DNA from: Nocardioides ungokensis
Lineage (GTDB): Bacteria > Actinomycetota > Actinomycetes > Propionibacteriales > Nocardioidaceae
Length of the DNA: 64,000 nt
Direction: 5' to 3'
Assembly (NCBI RefSeq): GCF_013466985.1
Contig: NZ_CP059164.1
Location: 4,560,783-4,624,782, forward strand
The notes under the pieces are model-generated. The model had not been told where the DNA came from, did not search any database, and saw only the letters and a program-made list of their open reading frames with translations. Below, in pieces: positions 52,623-60,412 of the stretch; position 1 is the stretch's first letter, and every line of letters starts with the position of its first letter. Position numbers and translations under genes: made by a program.

Positions 52623-53639
52623 ATGTCTGAGTCCGGCACCCGCAACGTCATCATCATCGGCTCGGGTCCGTCCGGGTACACCGCGGCGGTGTACGCCGCA
52701 CGGGCGAGCCTGCACCCCCTCGTCTTCGAGGGCTCGGTGACCGCCGGCGGTGCCCTGATGAACACCACCGAGGTGGAGAACTTCCCCGGCTTCCGCGACG
52801 GCATCATGGGCCCGGCCCTGATGGACGAGATGCGCGCCCAGGCGGAGCGGTTCGGCGCCGAGATGGTGGCCGACGACATCGTCGAGGTCGACCTCACCGG
52901 CGACGTGAAGGTCGTGAAGACCGCGACGGACACCTACACCGCCCGCGCGGTGATCCTGGCGACCGGCTCGGGCTACCGCAAGCTCGGCCTGCCCCGCGAG
53001 GAGGAGCTCTCGGGCCGCGGCGTGTCGTGGTGCGCCACCTGTGACGGCTTCTTCTTCCGCGACCAGCACATCGCGGTCGTCGGCGGCGGCGACTCGGCCG
53101 TCGAGGAGGCGACGTTCCTGACCCGGTTCGGCACCAAGGTGTCGCTGATCGTGCGTCGCGACGAGCTGCGCGCCTCCAAGATCATGCAGGAGCGCGCCTT
53201 CGCCGACCCCAAGCTCGACATCGTCTGGAACTCGGTCGTGGAGGAGATCAACGGCGAGGACCGGCTCGAGTCGGTCACGCTGCGCGACACCGTCACCGGC
53301 GAGACCCGCAACCTCGACGCCACCGGACTGTTCATCGCGATCGGCCACGACCCGCGCTCGGAGCTGCTGCACGGCCAGGTCGACCTCGACGACAACGGCT
53401 ACGTGCTGGTCGAGCACCCGTCCACGGCCACGAACCTGCCGGGGGTCTTCGCCGCCGGCGACCTCGTGGACCACCACTACCGGCAGGCGATCACCGCTGC
53501 CGGGACGGGCTGCGCCGCCGCGCTCGACGCCGAGCGCTTCATCGCCGAGCTCGACCACTCCGCGGCCACCGGGGCCGAGGCACAGGCCGCCGTGGCGGCC
53601 GAGGCCCTCAGCGACACGGTCCAGACCGCAGGCCTCTGA
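52623..53639 (+). CDS. trxB: Thioredoxin-disulfide reductase
   Basis: A 338-residue FAD/NADPH enzyme. FAD site NVIIIGSGPSGYTAAVYAARA, redox-active CATC in SWCATCDGFFF (about residues 137-140), NADPH loop AVVGGGDSAVEEATFL, and FAD-distal FAAGDLVDHHYRQAITAAGTGCAAALDAERF. The C-terminus has a ~20-residue alanine-rich extension. A TACGAT -10 lies at 52575-52580 and GAGGAG upstream of ATG 52623. It reduces the thioredoxin encoded next and follows the SigM-like unit, a conserved order. Confidence 0.96.
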   Translation: MSESGTRNVIIIGSGPSGYTAAVYAARASLHPLVFEGSVTAGGALMNTTEVENFPGFRDGIMGPALMDEMRAQAERFGAEMVADDIVEVDLTGDVKVVKTATDTYTARAVILATGSGYRKLGLPREEELSGRGVSWCATCDGFFFRDQHIAVVGGGDSAVEEATFLTRFGTKVSLIVRRDELRASKIMQERAFADPKLDIVWNSVVEEINGEDRLESVTLRDTVTGETRNLDATGLFIAIGHDPRSELLHGQVDLDDNGYVLVEHPSTATNLPGVFAAGDLVDHHYRQAITAAGTGCAAALDAERFIAELDHSAATGAEAQAAVAAEALSDTVQTAGL

Positions 53640-53727
53640 CACCGTCGGCCCCCCTCGGCGTGGTGGGAACAGATGTCCCCACCATGCTGTTGAGTGGTCA
53701 GAATCAACATCGAGAAAGGGAGTTCCC

Positions 53728-54051
53728 GTGGCGAACATCGCTGCCGTGACCGACGCCGAGTTCGAGGCGCAGGTCCTCAAGTCCGACAAGCCCGTCCTGG
53801 TGGACTTCTGGGCCGAGTGGTGCGGCCCGTGCCGCCAGGTCGCCCCGATCCTGGACGAGATCGCGACCGCCCACGGCGACAAGATCACCTTCCTGAAGAT
53901 GAACGTCGACGAGAACCCGGTCACCCCCTCGTCCTACCGCGTCACCGGGATCCCGACCATCAACGTGTACCAGAACGGTGAGGTCGTGAAGTCGATCGTC
54001 GGGGCCCGCCCCAAGGCCGCGCTGCTCAACGAGCTGTCCGACCTGATCTGA
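53728..54051 (+). CDS. trxA: Thioredoxin
   Basis: A 107-residue thioredoxin with the active site FWAEWCGPCRQVAP (Cys32-type WCGPC), the cis-Pro TGIPTINVYQNGEVVKSIVGARPKAAL and normal length. GTG 53728 is preceded by AAAGGGAG. It lies 88 bases after trxB and may have its own promoter or be read through. It supplies reducing power to ribonucleotide reductase and other targets. Confidence 0.96.
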   Translation: MANIAAVTDAEFEAQVLKSDKPVLVDFWAEWCGPCRQVAPILDEIATAHGDKITFLKMNVDENPVTPSSYRVTGIPTINVYQNGEVVKSIVGARPKAALLNELSDLI

Positions 54052-54072
54052 CCCTCGATCCAAAGCCTCCCG

Positions 54073-54720
54073 TCACGTGACGGTGCGCCCGCTCCTCGTC
54101 GCCTTCGGCGTGGGGGCGGGCGCCGGCTTCTTCACGGGGCGTACGACGCCGAGCAGCCGCTCCATCGCCCCCTCGAGCTCGTCCTTCCACGTCAGGGTGG
54201 ACCGCAGCTCCATCCGCATCCGCGGCGTCGTGCCGTGCGCCCGCTGGGTCTTGAAGCCCACGCTGCCGAGGAAGTCGACCGGGACGACACAGCTCCGCGT
54301 CCCGCGGGTGTCCCCGAACGCCTCCACGGCCTTGATGCCGCCCCGCTCGATCAGGTCGCGGGCCATCCCCTGGATCAGCATCCGCCCCAGCCCACCGCCT
54401 GCGTGGGCCGGCTCGACGTACACGTTCGTCAGCAGCACCGCGTCCGGTGAGACCGGCGCCGTGGGGAACCCGGCAGCGCCCGGCACGAACGCCTCCGGCG
54501 CGTAGACCAGATAGCCGACCGGCACGTCGTCCACCAGGGCCACGCGGCCGCAGGAGCCCCATTCACGGAGCACCTGCGAGAGCCAGGCGTCCTTCTCGCC
54601 CCGCGGGTCCTCGACGCGGGCGCGGCGGACCGGGTCCAGCTCCCAGAACAGGCAGGAGCGGCACGGGTCCGGCAGCGCGTCGAGGTGGTCCAGCGTGAGC
54701 CTGACGATCTTGCGCGACAT
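54073..54720 (-). CDS. GNAT-family N-acetyltransferase
   Basis: A 215-residue acetyltransferase. It has a distinctive N-terminus with cysteines (DPCRSCLFWELDP), the core VGYLVYAPEAFVPGAAGFPTAPVSPDAVLLTNVYVEPAHAGGGLGRMLIQGMARDLIERG with the acetyl-CoA loop GGGLGRMLI, and VDFLGSVGFKTQRAHGTTPRMRMELR. The Pro/Lys-rich C-terminal tail is typical of actinobacterial members. The acceptor is unknown. ATG 54720 is preceded by GGAGGGAGG. It is convergent with trxA and divergent from the aminotransferase. Confidence 0.87.
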   Translation of the reverse strand: MSRKIVRLTLDHLDALPDPCRSCLFWELDPVRRARVEDPRGEKDAWLSQVLREWGSCGRVALVDDVPVGYLVYAPEAFVPGAAGFPTAPVSPDAVLLTNVYVEPAHAGGGLGRMLIQGMARDLIERGGIKAVEAFGDTRGTRSCVVPVDFLGSVGFKTQRAHGTTPRMRMELRSTLTWKDELEGAMERLLGVVRPVKKPAPAPTPKATRSGRTVT

Positions 54721-54849
54721 GGCGTCCTCCCTCCGGTGCCCACGCGCGTCTGACCCGGCCGGCCCGGCGACCGGTGTGACCGGCTCGACGCGCCCATTCC
54801 GCGGTCCGCACGTGCGGCACCTGCTCCCATCGTTCATGCTAGAGGCGCC

Positions 54850-56184
54850 ATGGACAACACGCCCGCGCCCCGCGACACGCCCCGTTCGGGGACCCGACTC
54901 GACTCCTACGTCGACCGGTACGCCGCGCGCACGGCGGGCATGACCGCCTCGGAGATCCGGGCGCTCTTCGCGGTGGCCTCCCGGCCCGAGGTCGTCTCGC
55001 TGGCCGGTGGCATGCCGAACATCTCCGGGCTCCCGCTCGACGTCGTCGGCAACGCCATCGGCGACCTCATCGCCGCGAACGGCCCGGTGGCCCTGCAGTA
55101 CGGCTCGGGCCAGGGCGACCCGCGGCTGCGCGAGCAGATCTGCGAGGTGATGCGTCTCGAGGGCATCGACGCGCACCCTGACGACGTCGTGGTGACGGTC
55201 GGCTCGCAGCAGGCGGTCGACCTGGTCACGCGGATCTTCTGCGACCCCGGGGACGTCGTGCTGTGCGAGGCCCCGTCGTACGTCGGTGCGCTCGGGGTCT
55301 TCAAGTCGTTCCAGTGCGACGTCGTGCACATCGAAATGGACGCCGACGGACTCGTCCCCGAGGCCCTCGAGCAGGCGATCACCACGGTCCGCGCGGCCGG
55401 GAAGACCATCAAGTTCCTCTACACGATCCCCAACTTCCACAACCCTGCCGGCATCACGCTCGCACCCGAACGACGCCCGCAGGTCCTCGAGATCTGCCGG
55501 CGCCACGACATCCTGGTGCTCGAGGACAACCCCTACGGCCTGCTCGGCTTCGACGGCGACCCCAAGCGGGCACTGCGGGCCGACGAGGCCGAGGGCGTGA
55601 TCTACCTCGGGTCCTTCTCCAAGACGTTCTCCCCGGGGATGCGGGTCGGCTGGGCGCTCGCCCCCCACGCGGTCCGCGAGAAGCTGGTCCTGGCCCAGGA
55701 GTCTGCGACGCTGTGCCCCCCGTCGTTCAGCCAGATGGCGGTGTCGGCCTACCTGACCACGCACGACTGGCAAGGCCAGATCAAGCAGATGCGGGAGATG
55801 TACCGGGAGCGCCGCGACGCGATGATGGACGCGCTGCGCGACTACATGCCCGCCTCGTGCGCGTGGAACGAGCCCGACGGCGGCTTCTTCGTGTGGGTGA
55901 CGCTGCCGCCCGGTATCGACGCGAAGGCGATGCTGCCCCGGGCGGTGACCGCCCGGGTCGCCTACGTGCCCGGCACGGCCTTCTTCGCCGACGGGTTCGG
56001 CTCCGGCTCGATGCGCCTGTCGTTCTGCTACCCGACCCCGGAGCGGATCCGCGAGGGCGTTCGCAGGCTCGCGGGCGTGCTCGAGGCCGAGATGGAGCTG
56101 CGCGAGACCTTCGGCGCCGGCGCCCCGACACGCGGCCTCGAGGGCCGCAGCGGCTACGACGCGCCGAGCTCCGACCTCAGCTGA
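54850..56184 (+). CDS. PLP-dependent class I aminotransferase (2-aminoadipate/aromatic type)
   Basis: A 444-residue fold-type I aminotransferase of the LysN/MocR-related group without the DNA-binding domain: VVSLAGGMPNISGLPLDVVG, LQYGSGQGDPRLREQICEVM, IKFLYTIPNFHNPAGITLAPERR, the PLP lysine in YLGSFSKTFSPGMRVGW (about residue 260) and a C-terminal Arg region SGSMRLSFCYPTPERIREGVRRLA. It uses 2-oxoglutarate with a bulky amino acid; the exact substrate is unclear. It precedes a D-Ala-D-Ala-ligase-like gene by 15 bases. Confidence 0.9.
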   Translation: MDNTPAPRDTPRSGTRLDSYVDRYAARTAGMTASEIRALFAVASRPEVVSLAGGMPNISGLPLDVVGNAIGDLIAANGPVALQYGSGQGDPRLREQICEVMRLEGIDAHPDDVVVTVGSQQAVDLVTRIFCDPGDVVLCEAPSYVGALGVFKSFQCDVVHIEMDADGLVPEALEQAITTVRAAGKTIKFLYTIPNFHNPAGITLAPERRPQVLEICRRHDILVLEDNPYGLLGFDGDPKRALRADEAEGVIYLGSFSKTFSPGMRVGWALAPHAVREKLVLAQESATLCPPSFSQMAVSAYLTTHDWQGQIKQMREMYRERRDAMMDALRDYMPASCAWNEPDGGFFVWVTLPPGIDAKAMLPRAVTARVAYVPGTAFFADGFGSGSMRLSFCYPTPERIREGVRRLAGVLEAEMELRETFGAGAPTRGLEGRSGYDAPSSDLS

Positions 56185-56199
56185 CGGGGATCGACGACG

Positions 56200-57213
56200 A
56201 TGAGTGGAGACGACGTGACCCCCAGCGGTACGACAGACGGCCCGACCAGCGCCCCCCCGGGCCGGCAGGTGCTGGTCCTGGCCGGTGGGCTCTCCCACGA
56301 GCGCGACGTCTCGCTGCGCTCCGGGCGACGGGTGGCCGAGGCCCTGCGCGGCAGCGGCCTCGAGGTGGTCGAGAGGGACGTCGACGGCTCCCTGCTCGCC
56401 CAGCTGCGCGAGGAGCGGCCCGCCTGCGTGGTCCCCATGCTGCACGGGGAGACCGGGGAGGACGGCGCCATCCGCGAGGTCCTCGAGCTGCTGTCGGTGC
56501 CGTACGTCGGGGCGCCCCCCGCCGCGTGCCGCACGGCGTTCGACAAGCCGGTCGCCAAGGCGGTCGTCGCCCGGGCCGGGCTCGACACCCCGGAGTCGGT
56601 GTGTCTCCCCCACGAGACCTTCCGCGAGCTCGGCGCCGCCGAGGTGATGGCGGCCCTGGTGTCGCGCCTGGGCCTGCCGCTGATGGTCAAGCCGGCCAGG
56701 AGCGGGTCCGCCCTGGGGTGCTCGGTCGTGCGGAGCGCCGAGGAGCTGCCCGCCGCGATGGTCGGCGCGTTCGCCTACGGGGACGTGGCGCTCCTCGAGA
56801 GGTTCGTCGAGGGGCTCGAGGTGGCCGTCCCGGTCATCGACGACGGCTCGGGTCCGCGCGCGCTGCCCGCCGTGGCCATCCGCCCCGACGGCGGGGTCTA
56901 CGACTACACGGCCCGCTACACAGCCGGGTCCACGGAGTTCACCACCCCCGCACCACTCGACGCCGAGCTGACCGCGGAGGTGGCCCGGGTGGCCCTGACC
57001 GCGCACGAAGTCCTCGGGCTGCGCGACGTCTCGCGCTCCGACCTCATCGTCGACGCCGACCGCCGGGTATGGTTCCTGGAGGTCAACGTGGCTCCCGGCT
57101 TCACGGAGACCTCGACCGTGCCTCTGGCGATCCAGGCCGCCGGCCTCGACCTCGGCAAGGTCTGCGCTTCCCTCGTCCAGGCCGCCGTGGCCCGGAGCAG
57201 CCCGCAGGAGTGA
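56200..57213 (+). CDS. D-alanine--D-alanine ligase-family ATP-grasp enzyme
   Basis: A 337-residue ATP-grasp ligase: QVLVLAGGLSHERDVSLRSGRRVAEAL (SxERxVSLxS signature), CVVPMLHGETGEDGAIREVLELLSVPYVG, FDKPVAKAVV, GLPLMVKPARSGSALGCSVV, and the Mg/ATP site VWFLEVNVAPGFTETSTVPLA. Actinobacteria normally have a main ddl in the core cell-wall cluster elsewhere, so this could be a second copy or ligate another dipeptide; the LEVNVAPG in place of LEVNTxPG is a small deviation. It lies between the aminotransferase and acyltransferase genes in one operon. Confidence 0.88.
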   Translation: MSGDDVTPSGTTDGPTSAPPGRQVLVLAGGLSHERDVSLRSGRRVAEALRGSGLEVVERDVDGSLLAQLREERPACVVPMLHGETGEDGAIREVLELLSVPYVGAPPAACRTAFDKPVAKAVVARAGLDTPESVCLPHETFRELGAAEVMAALVSRLGLPLMVKPARSGSALGCSVVRSAEELPAAMVGAFAYGDVALLERFVEGLEVAVPVIDDGSGPRALPAVAIRPDGGVYDYTARYTAGSTEFTTPAPLDAELTAEVARVALTAHEVLGLRDVSRSDLIVDADRRVWFLEVNVAPGFTETSTVPLAIQAAGLDLGKVCASLVQAAVARSSPQE

Positions 57214-57216
57214 CCC

Positions 57217-57984
57217 GTGCGTGACCTGACCTACCCCCCGATCATCGTCACGGCCAAGACGGCGTTCCGACTCCTGGGCCAACGGTTCCAGATGACCGGC
57301 ACCGAGCACGTGCCGCGCTCGGGCGGCGTGCTGCTGGCCTACAACCACATCGGCTACGTCGACTTCGTGTACGGCGGGCTCGCCGCGAACCCGTCGGGTC
57401 GCCTGGTGCGCTTCATGGCCAAGCGGGAGCTCTTCGACCACCGGTGGACCGGGCCGCTGATGCGCTCGCTGCACCACATCGAGGTGGACCGCGGTGAGGG
57501 CCTCGCGTCCTACCACACCGCCGTGGACTACCTGAAGGCCGGCGAGGCGGTCGGGATCTTCCCCGAGGCGACCATCTCCCGCTCCATGGAGCTCAAGGAG
57601 TTCAAGACCGGAGCCGTGCGCATCGCCGCGGCCGCGGGCGTCCCGGTCGTGCCGGTCATCCTCTGGGGAACGCAGCGGATGATGACCAAGGGCCAGCCGC
57701 GCGACTTCTCCCGCGGGAAGACGATCTCCATCAAGGTCGGCGAGCCGATGGTGCCCACCGGCGCCGACCCGGCCGCCGAGACCGCCGAGCTGCGCGACCG
57801 GATGTCGCAGATGCTGGTCGAGTCGATCCAGGAGTATCCCGCCGACGAGCAGCCTCCGGGCGCGTGGTGGGTGCCGGCCTCCCAGGGAGGCGGTGCCCCC
57901 ACCCCCGACGAGGCCGCACAGCTCGACCAGGCCGAGAAGCGCGAGCGCGCCGCCAGGCGCGCGGCCAAGCGGGCCAAGGCCTGA
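57217..57984 (+). CDS. 1-acylglycerol-3-phosphate acyltransferase-like protein (PlsC family)
   Basis: A 255-residue membrane-associated acyltransferase. The HxxxxD motif appears as NHIGYVD in GGVLLAYNHIGYVDFVYGGLAAN, followed by FMAKRELFDHRWTGPLMRSLHHIEVDRG and the FPEATIS motif (GIFPEATISRS). An alanine/lysine-rich charged tail ends it. It transfers acyl chains to lysophospholipid or a related acceptor. GTG 57217 is three bases after the ligase stop, so it is cotranslated. Confidence 0.9.
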   Translation: MRDLTYPPIIVTAKTAFRLLGQRFQMTGTEHVPRSGGVLLAYNHIGYVDFVYGGLAANPSGRLVRFMAKRELFDHRWTGPLMRSLHHIEVDRGEGLASYHTAVDYLKAGEAVGIFPEATISRSMELKEFKTGAVRIAAAAGVPVVPVILWGTQRMMTKGQPRDFSRGKTISIKVGEPMVPTGADPAAETAELRDRMSQMLVESIQEYPADEQPPGAWWVPASQGGGAPTPDEAAQLDQAEKRERAARRAAKRAKA

Positions 57985-58090
57985 CCTCCCCCGGCTCCGC
58001 GACGCCAGGCCGCGTCACGCGAGGCCTCCCGAGCCGGCCGAGCACCCCGAGTGTTACCCGGGTGCCCGGTTCCAGAGTGCCTGGTTCCAG

Positions 58091-58120
58091 GTGTTCGGAT
58101 TCGGGGTGTTCGGATTCGGG
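58091..58120 (+). repeat. 15-bp direct repeat
   Basis: GTGTTCGGATTCGGG occurs twice in tandem (58091-58105, 58106-58120), just before a parS-like site, in the gap between the acyltransferase and parB. Confidence 0.6.
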
Positions 58121-58125
58121 GTGCG

Positions 58126-58141
58126 TGTTTCACGTGCAACG
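58126..58141. promoter_or_regulatory. Degenerate parS-like site
   Basis: TGTTTCACGTGCAACG keeps the TGTTTCACGTG left half of consensus parS (TGTTTCACGTGAAACA) but has a C in the right half. It is about 2.1 and 3.0 kb from two near-perfect sites, in the usual parS zone. Confidence 0.45.
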
Positions 58142-58194
58142 TCGCGTGCCCGCACGCGATGTCGTCGTGACGTGAGCGGGGTCAGTGCCACGGC

Positions 58195-58224
58195 ATTCAT
58201 CGCTTTGTCGACAAAGCGATGAAT
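58195..58224. terminator. Perfect 30-bp palindrome downstream of parB
   Basis: Left arm ATTCATCGCTTTGTC (58195-58209) is exactly complementary to 58210-58224, with no loop. A third copy of the core, ATCGCTTTGTCG, follows at 58232-58243 touching the parB stop. It may be the parB terminator or a protein-binding site. Confidence 0.6.
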
Positions 58225-58242
58225 CCCTAGATCGCTTTGTCG

Positions 58243-59292
58243 TCAGATAGGTCGGTCATTCCGGTTGCGCGGGTCCATCACGTCCACGATGCGCTGGAGG
58301 TCGTCGAGCGAGGCGAACTCGACGGTGATCTTGCCCTTGCTGCGGCCCAGGTCGACCTTGACCCTGGTCTCGAAGCGATCGGACAGTCGGTCCGCGAGAT
58401 CCACGAGGCCGGGCGCCGTGGGCTTGCGGCGGGTGACGCGTGGGGCCGGCGCCCCGTCGACCCCGACGGCGACGATCTCCTCGAGACCGCGAACGCTGAT
58501 GCCTTCGGCGACGACCCGCTGGGCGAGTCGGTCCTGCAGGTCCGCGTCCTCGACCGCGAGCAGCGCGCGGGCGTGGCCGGCGGAGAGCACACCGGCCGCG
58601 ACCCTGCGCTGCACGGCCGGGGTGAGCCGCAGCAGCCGCAGCGTGTTGCTGATCTGGGGCCGGGAACGACCGATCCGGGAGGCCAGGTCCTCGTGGGTGC
58701 AGCCGAAGTCCTCCAGCATCTGCTGGTAGGCCGCCGCCTCCTCGAGCGGGTTCAGCTGCGAGCGGTGCAGGTTCTCCAGCAGCGCGTCGCGGAGCATGTC
58801 GTTGTCGTCGGTCTCCCGGACGATCGCGGGGATCGTCTCGAGCCCGGCCTCCTGGGAGGCGCGCCAACGGCGCTCGCCCATGACCAGCTCGTAGGCCTCG
58901 ACCCCGGTCCGTCGGACCACGACCGGCTGGAGCAGCCCGACCTCGCGGATCGAGTGGACGAGCTCGGCCATGGAGTCCTCGTCGAAGACCTGGCGCGGCT
59001 GCACGCGGTTGGGCGTGATCTGCGTCAGCGGCACCTCGGCGAAGTAGGCACCCGCGACCGGTGCGAGACCGTCCTCGGTGAGATCGGCCGCCGCGGCGTC
59101 GGTCGTGGCGCCGCCCTGGGCACCGTCCCGAGCCCCGTCGGCTGCACCCGCGAGCGTCTCCGTGCGCGTGTCCGTGCTCCCGTCCGTCCCGTCGGTCGTG
59201 GCGCTCGGCTGGGCGGCCGGCGGAGCCGTCGGGATCAGGGAGCCCAGGCCGCGCCCGAGTCCTCGTCGTTGCTGTGGCCGTGCGGCGTTCAT
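58243..59292 (-). CDS. parB: Chromosome partitioning protein ParB
   Basis: A 349-residue centromere-binding CTPase clamp. N-terminal Arg-rich tag QQRRGLGRGLGSLIP, a low-complexity Thr/Asp/Ala linker, then ITPNRVQPRQVFDEDSMAELVHSIREVGLLQPVVVRR (ParB/Srx nucleotide-binding), GERRWRASQEAG, ENLHRSQLNPLEEAAAYQQM, the parS-binding HTH (THEDLASRIGRSRPQISNTLRLLRL) and the C-terminal dimerisation zipper FASLDDLQRIVDVM. ATG 59292 overlaps the parA stop (ATGA). It loads at parS sites present at 60249 and 61148. Confidence 0.97.
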   Translation of the reverse strand: MNAARPQQRRGLGRGLGSLIPTAPPAAQPSATTDGTDGSTDTRTETLAGAADGARDGAQGGATTDAAAADLTEDGLAPVAGAYFAEVPLTQITPNRVQPRQVFDEDSMAELVHSIREVGLLQPVVVRRTGVEAYELVMGERRWRASQEAGLETIPAIVRETDDNDMLRDALLENLHRSQLNPLEEAAAYQQMLEDFGCTHEDLASRIGRSRPQISNTLRLLRLTPAVQRRVAAGVLSAGHARALLAVEDADLQDRLAQRVVAEGISVRGLEEIVAVGVDGAPAPRVTRRKPTAPGLVDLADRLSDRFETRVKVDLGRSKGKITVEFASLDDLQRIVDVMDPRNRNDRPI

Positions 59293-60266
59293 CGTGGGGC
59301 TCCCTTGGTCGCGATCTCGCGGGCGGCCTCGAGGTAGCACAACGCGCCCGGCGATCCGGGATCGTAGGTCATCACGGTCTGGCCGTAGGACGGCGCCTCC
59401 GACACCCGCACGGAGCGCGGGATCGTGGTCTTGAGCACCTGGTCACCGAAGTGCTCGCGGACCTCGTCCGCGACACCGGCCGCCAGGCGGGTGCGCCCGT
59501 CGTACATCGTGACCAGGATCGTCGACACGTCGAGCCGGGGATTGAGGTGCGCCCGGACCATCTCGACGGTCTCGAGGAGCTGGCCCAGCCCCTCGAGCGC
59601 GTAGTACTCGGCCTGGATCGGGATCATCATCTCCGCGCCGGCCACCAGGGCGTTGAGCGTCAGCAGCCCCAGGGACGGCGGGCAGTCGATGAAGACGTAG
59701 TCGTAGCGCTCCTCGCCCGCGTCGGCGGCACTGCCGACCCGCGGGTGGCCCGCGATCGCCTTCTGCAGCCGGCCCTCCCGGGCGACCACGCTCACCAGCT
59801 CGATCTCGGCACCGGCCAGGTCGATGGTCGCGGGCACGACGTCCAGGTTGTCGACCTCCGGGCAGGGACTGATCACCTCGGTCAGCGGGGCGCCCTCGAC
59901 CAGCGAGTCGTAGGTCGAGGCGACCCCCCGGTGATGCTCCACTCCGAGCGCGGTGGAGGCATTGCCCTGAGGGTCGAGGTCGATCACCAGGATCCGCTGG
60001 CCCAGCTGCGCCAGGGCGGCGGCCACGTTCACGGTCGAGGTGGTCTTGCCGACCCCGCCCTTCTGGTTGGCCACCACGAAGACCCGGGTGCTGTCCGGCC
60101 GCGGCAGCGCCGGACGCATCCGCGCACCGTGCCGGGCGAGCACCGTGTGCTCGGCCGCGCGAGCCAGGGGCGTCGCCTCGTCAGCGAACTCCGAGATGGT
60201 GGCCGCCAGGTCTGCGGCGGTCCTCACCGTGAACGGCCTGGACCCCGATGTTTCACGTGAAACCAC
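59289..60266 (-). CDS. parA: Chromosome partitioning ATPase ParA
   Basis: A 325-residue Walker-type ATPase that positions origins. Deviant Walker A: FVVANQKGGVGKTTSTVNVAAAL (about residues 84-106); Walker A-prime/B: ILVIDLDPQGNASTALGV and YDYVFIDCPPSLGLLTLNAL; LKTTIPRSVRVSEAPSYGQTVMTYDP near the end. It has an ~80-residue N-terminal extension, typical of actinobacterial ParA. GTG 60266 (GAGGG upstream) begins inside a parS site, so the first residues VVSRET are encoded by the ParB-binding sequence. It precedes parB with ATGA overlap. Confidence 0.96.
   Translation of the reverse strand: MVSRETSGSRPFTVRTAADLAATISEFADEATPLARAAEHTVLARHGARMRPALPRPDSTRVFVVANQKGGVGKTTSTVNVAAALAQLGQRILVIDLDPQGNASTALGVEHHRGVASTYDSLVEGAPLTEVISPCPEVDNLDVVPATIDLAGAEIELVSVVAREGRLQKAIAGHPRVGSAADAGEERYDYVFIDCPPSLGLLTLNALVAGAEMMIPIQAEYYALEGLGQLLETVEMVRAHLNPRLDVSTILVTMYDGRTRLAAGVADEVREHFGDQVLKTTIPRSVRVSEAPSYGQTVMTYDPGSPGALCYLEAAREIATKGAPR
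60249..60264. promoter_or_regulatory. parS site overlapping the parA start
   Basis: TGTTTCACGTGAAACC matches consensus parS at 15 of 16 positions. It covers parA codons 1-6, so ParB loading may influence parAB translation or transcription. Confidence 0.88.
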
Positions 60267-60288
60267 GTCACCCTCTTCTGTCGGCACT

Positions 60289-60353
60289 TGTGGATGAATG
60301 GGCCCAACCTGTGGAGAACTACGCTCCGCAGGCCACCCCAGACCGGTGGATAA
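60289..60353. promoter_or_regulatory. DnaA-box-like cluster upstream of parA
   Basis: Three same-orientation near-consensus boxes in the parA-rsmG gap: TGTGGATGA (60289-60297), TGTGGAGAA (60310-60318) and GGTGGATAA (60345-60353). Each differs from TGTGGATAA by one or two bases. Confidence 0.45.
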
Positions 60354-60412
60354 CGTCGGGGCACCCGTGGGCCACCCCAAGGCGGTGCGCGTGTCGTTCG
60401 AGGACTCCTCGG

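Noticed and set aside
56200..57213. Calling this gene ddl with certainty
   Set aside because: The ATP-grasp family is clear, but the context is not the usual cell-wall cluster and one motif deviates, so a second ligase of different specificity is possible.
54073..57516. Long leftward open frame extending upstream of the GNAT gene
   Set aside because: Only the last 215 residues match a family; the rest mirrors the aminotransferase and ligase genes on the other strand.
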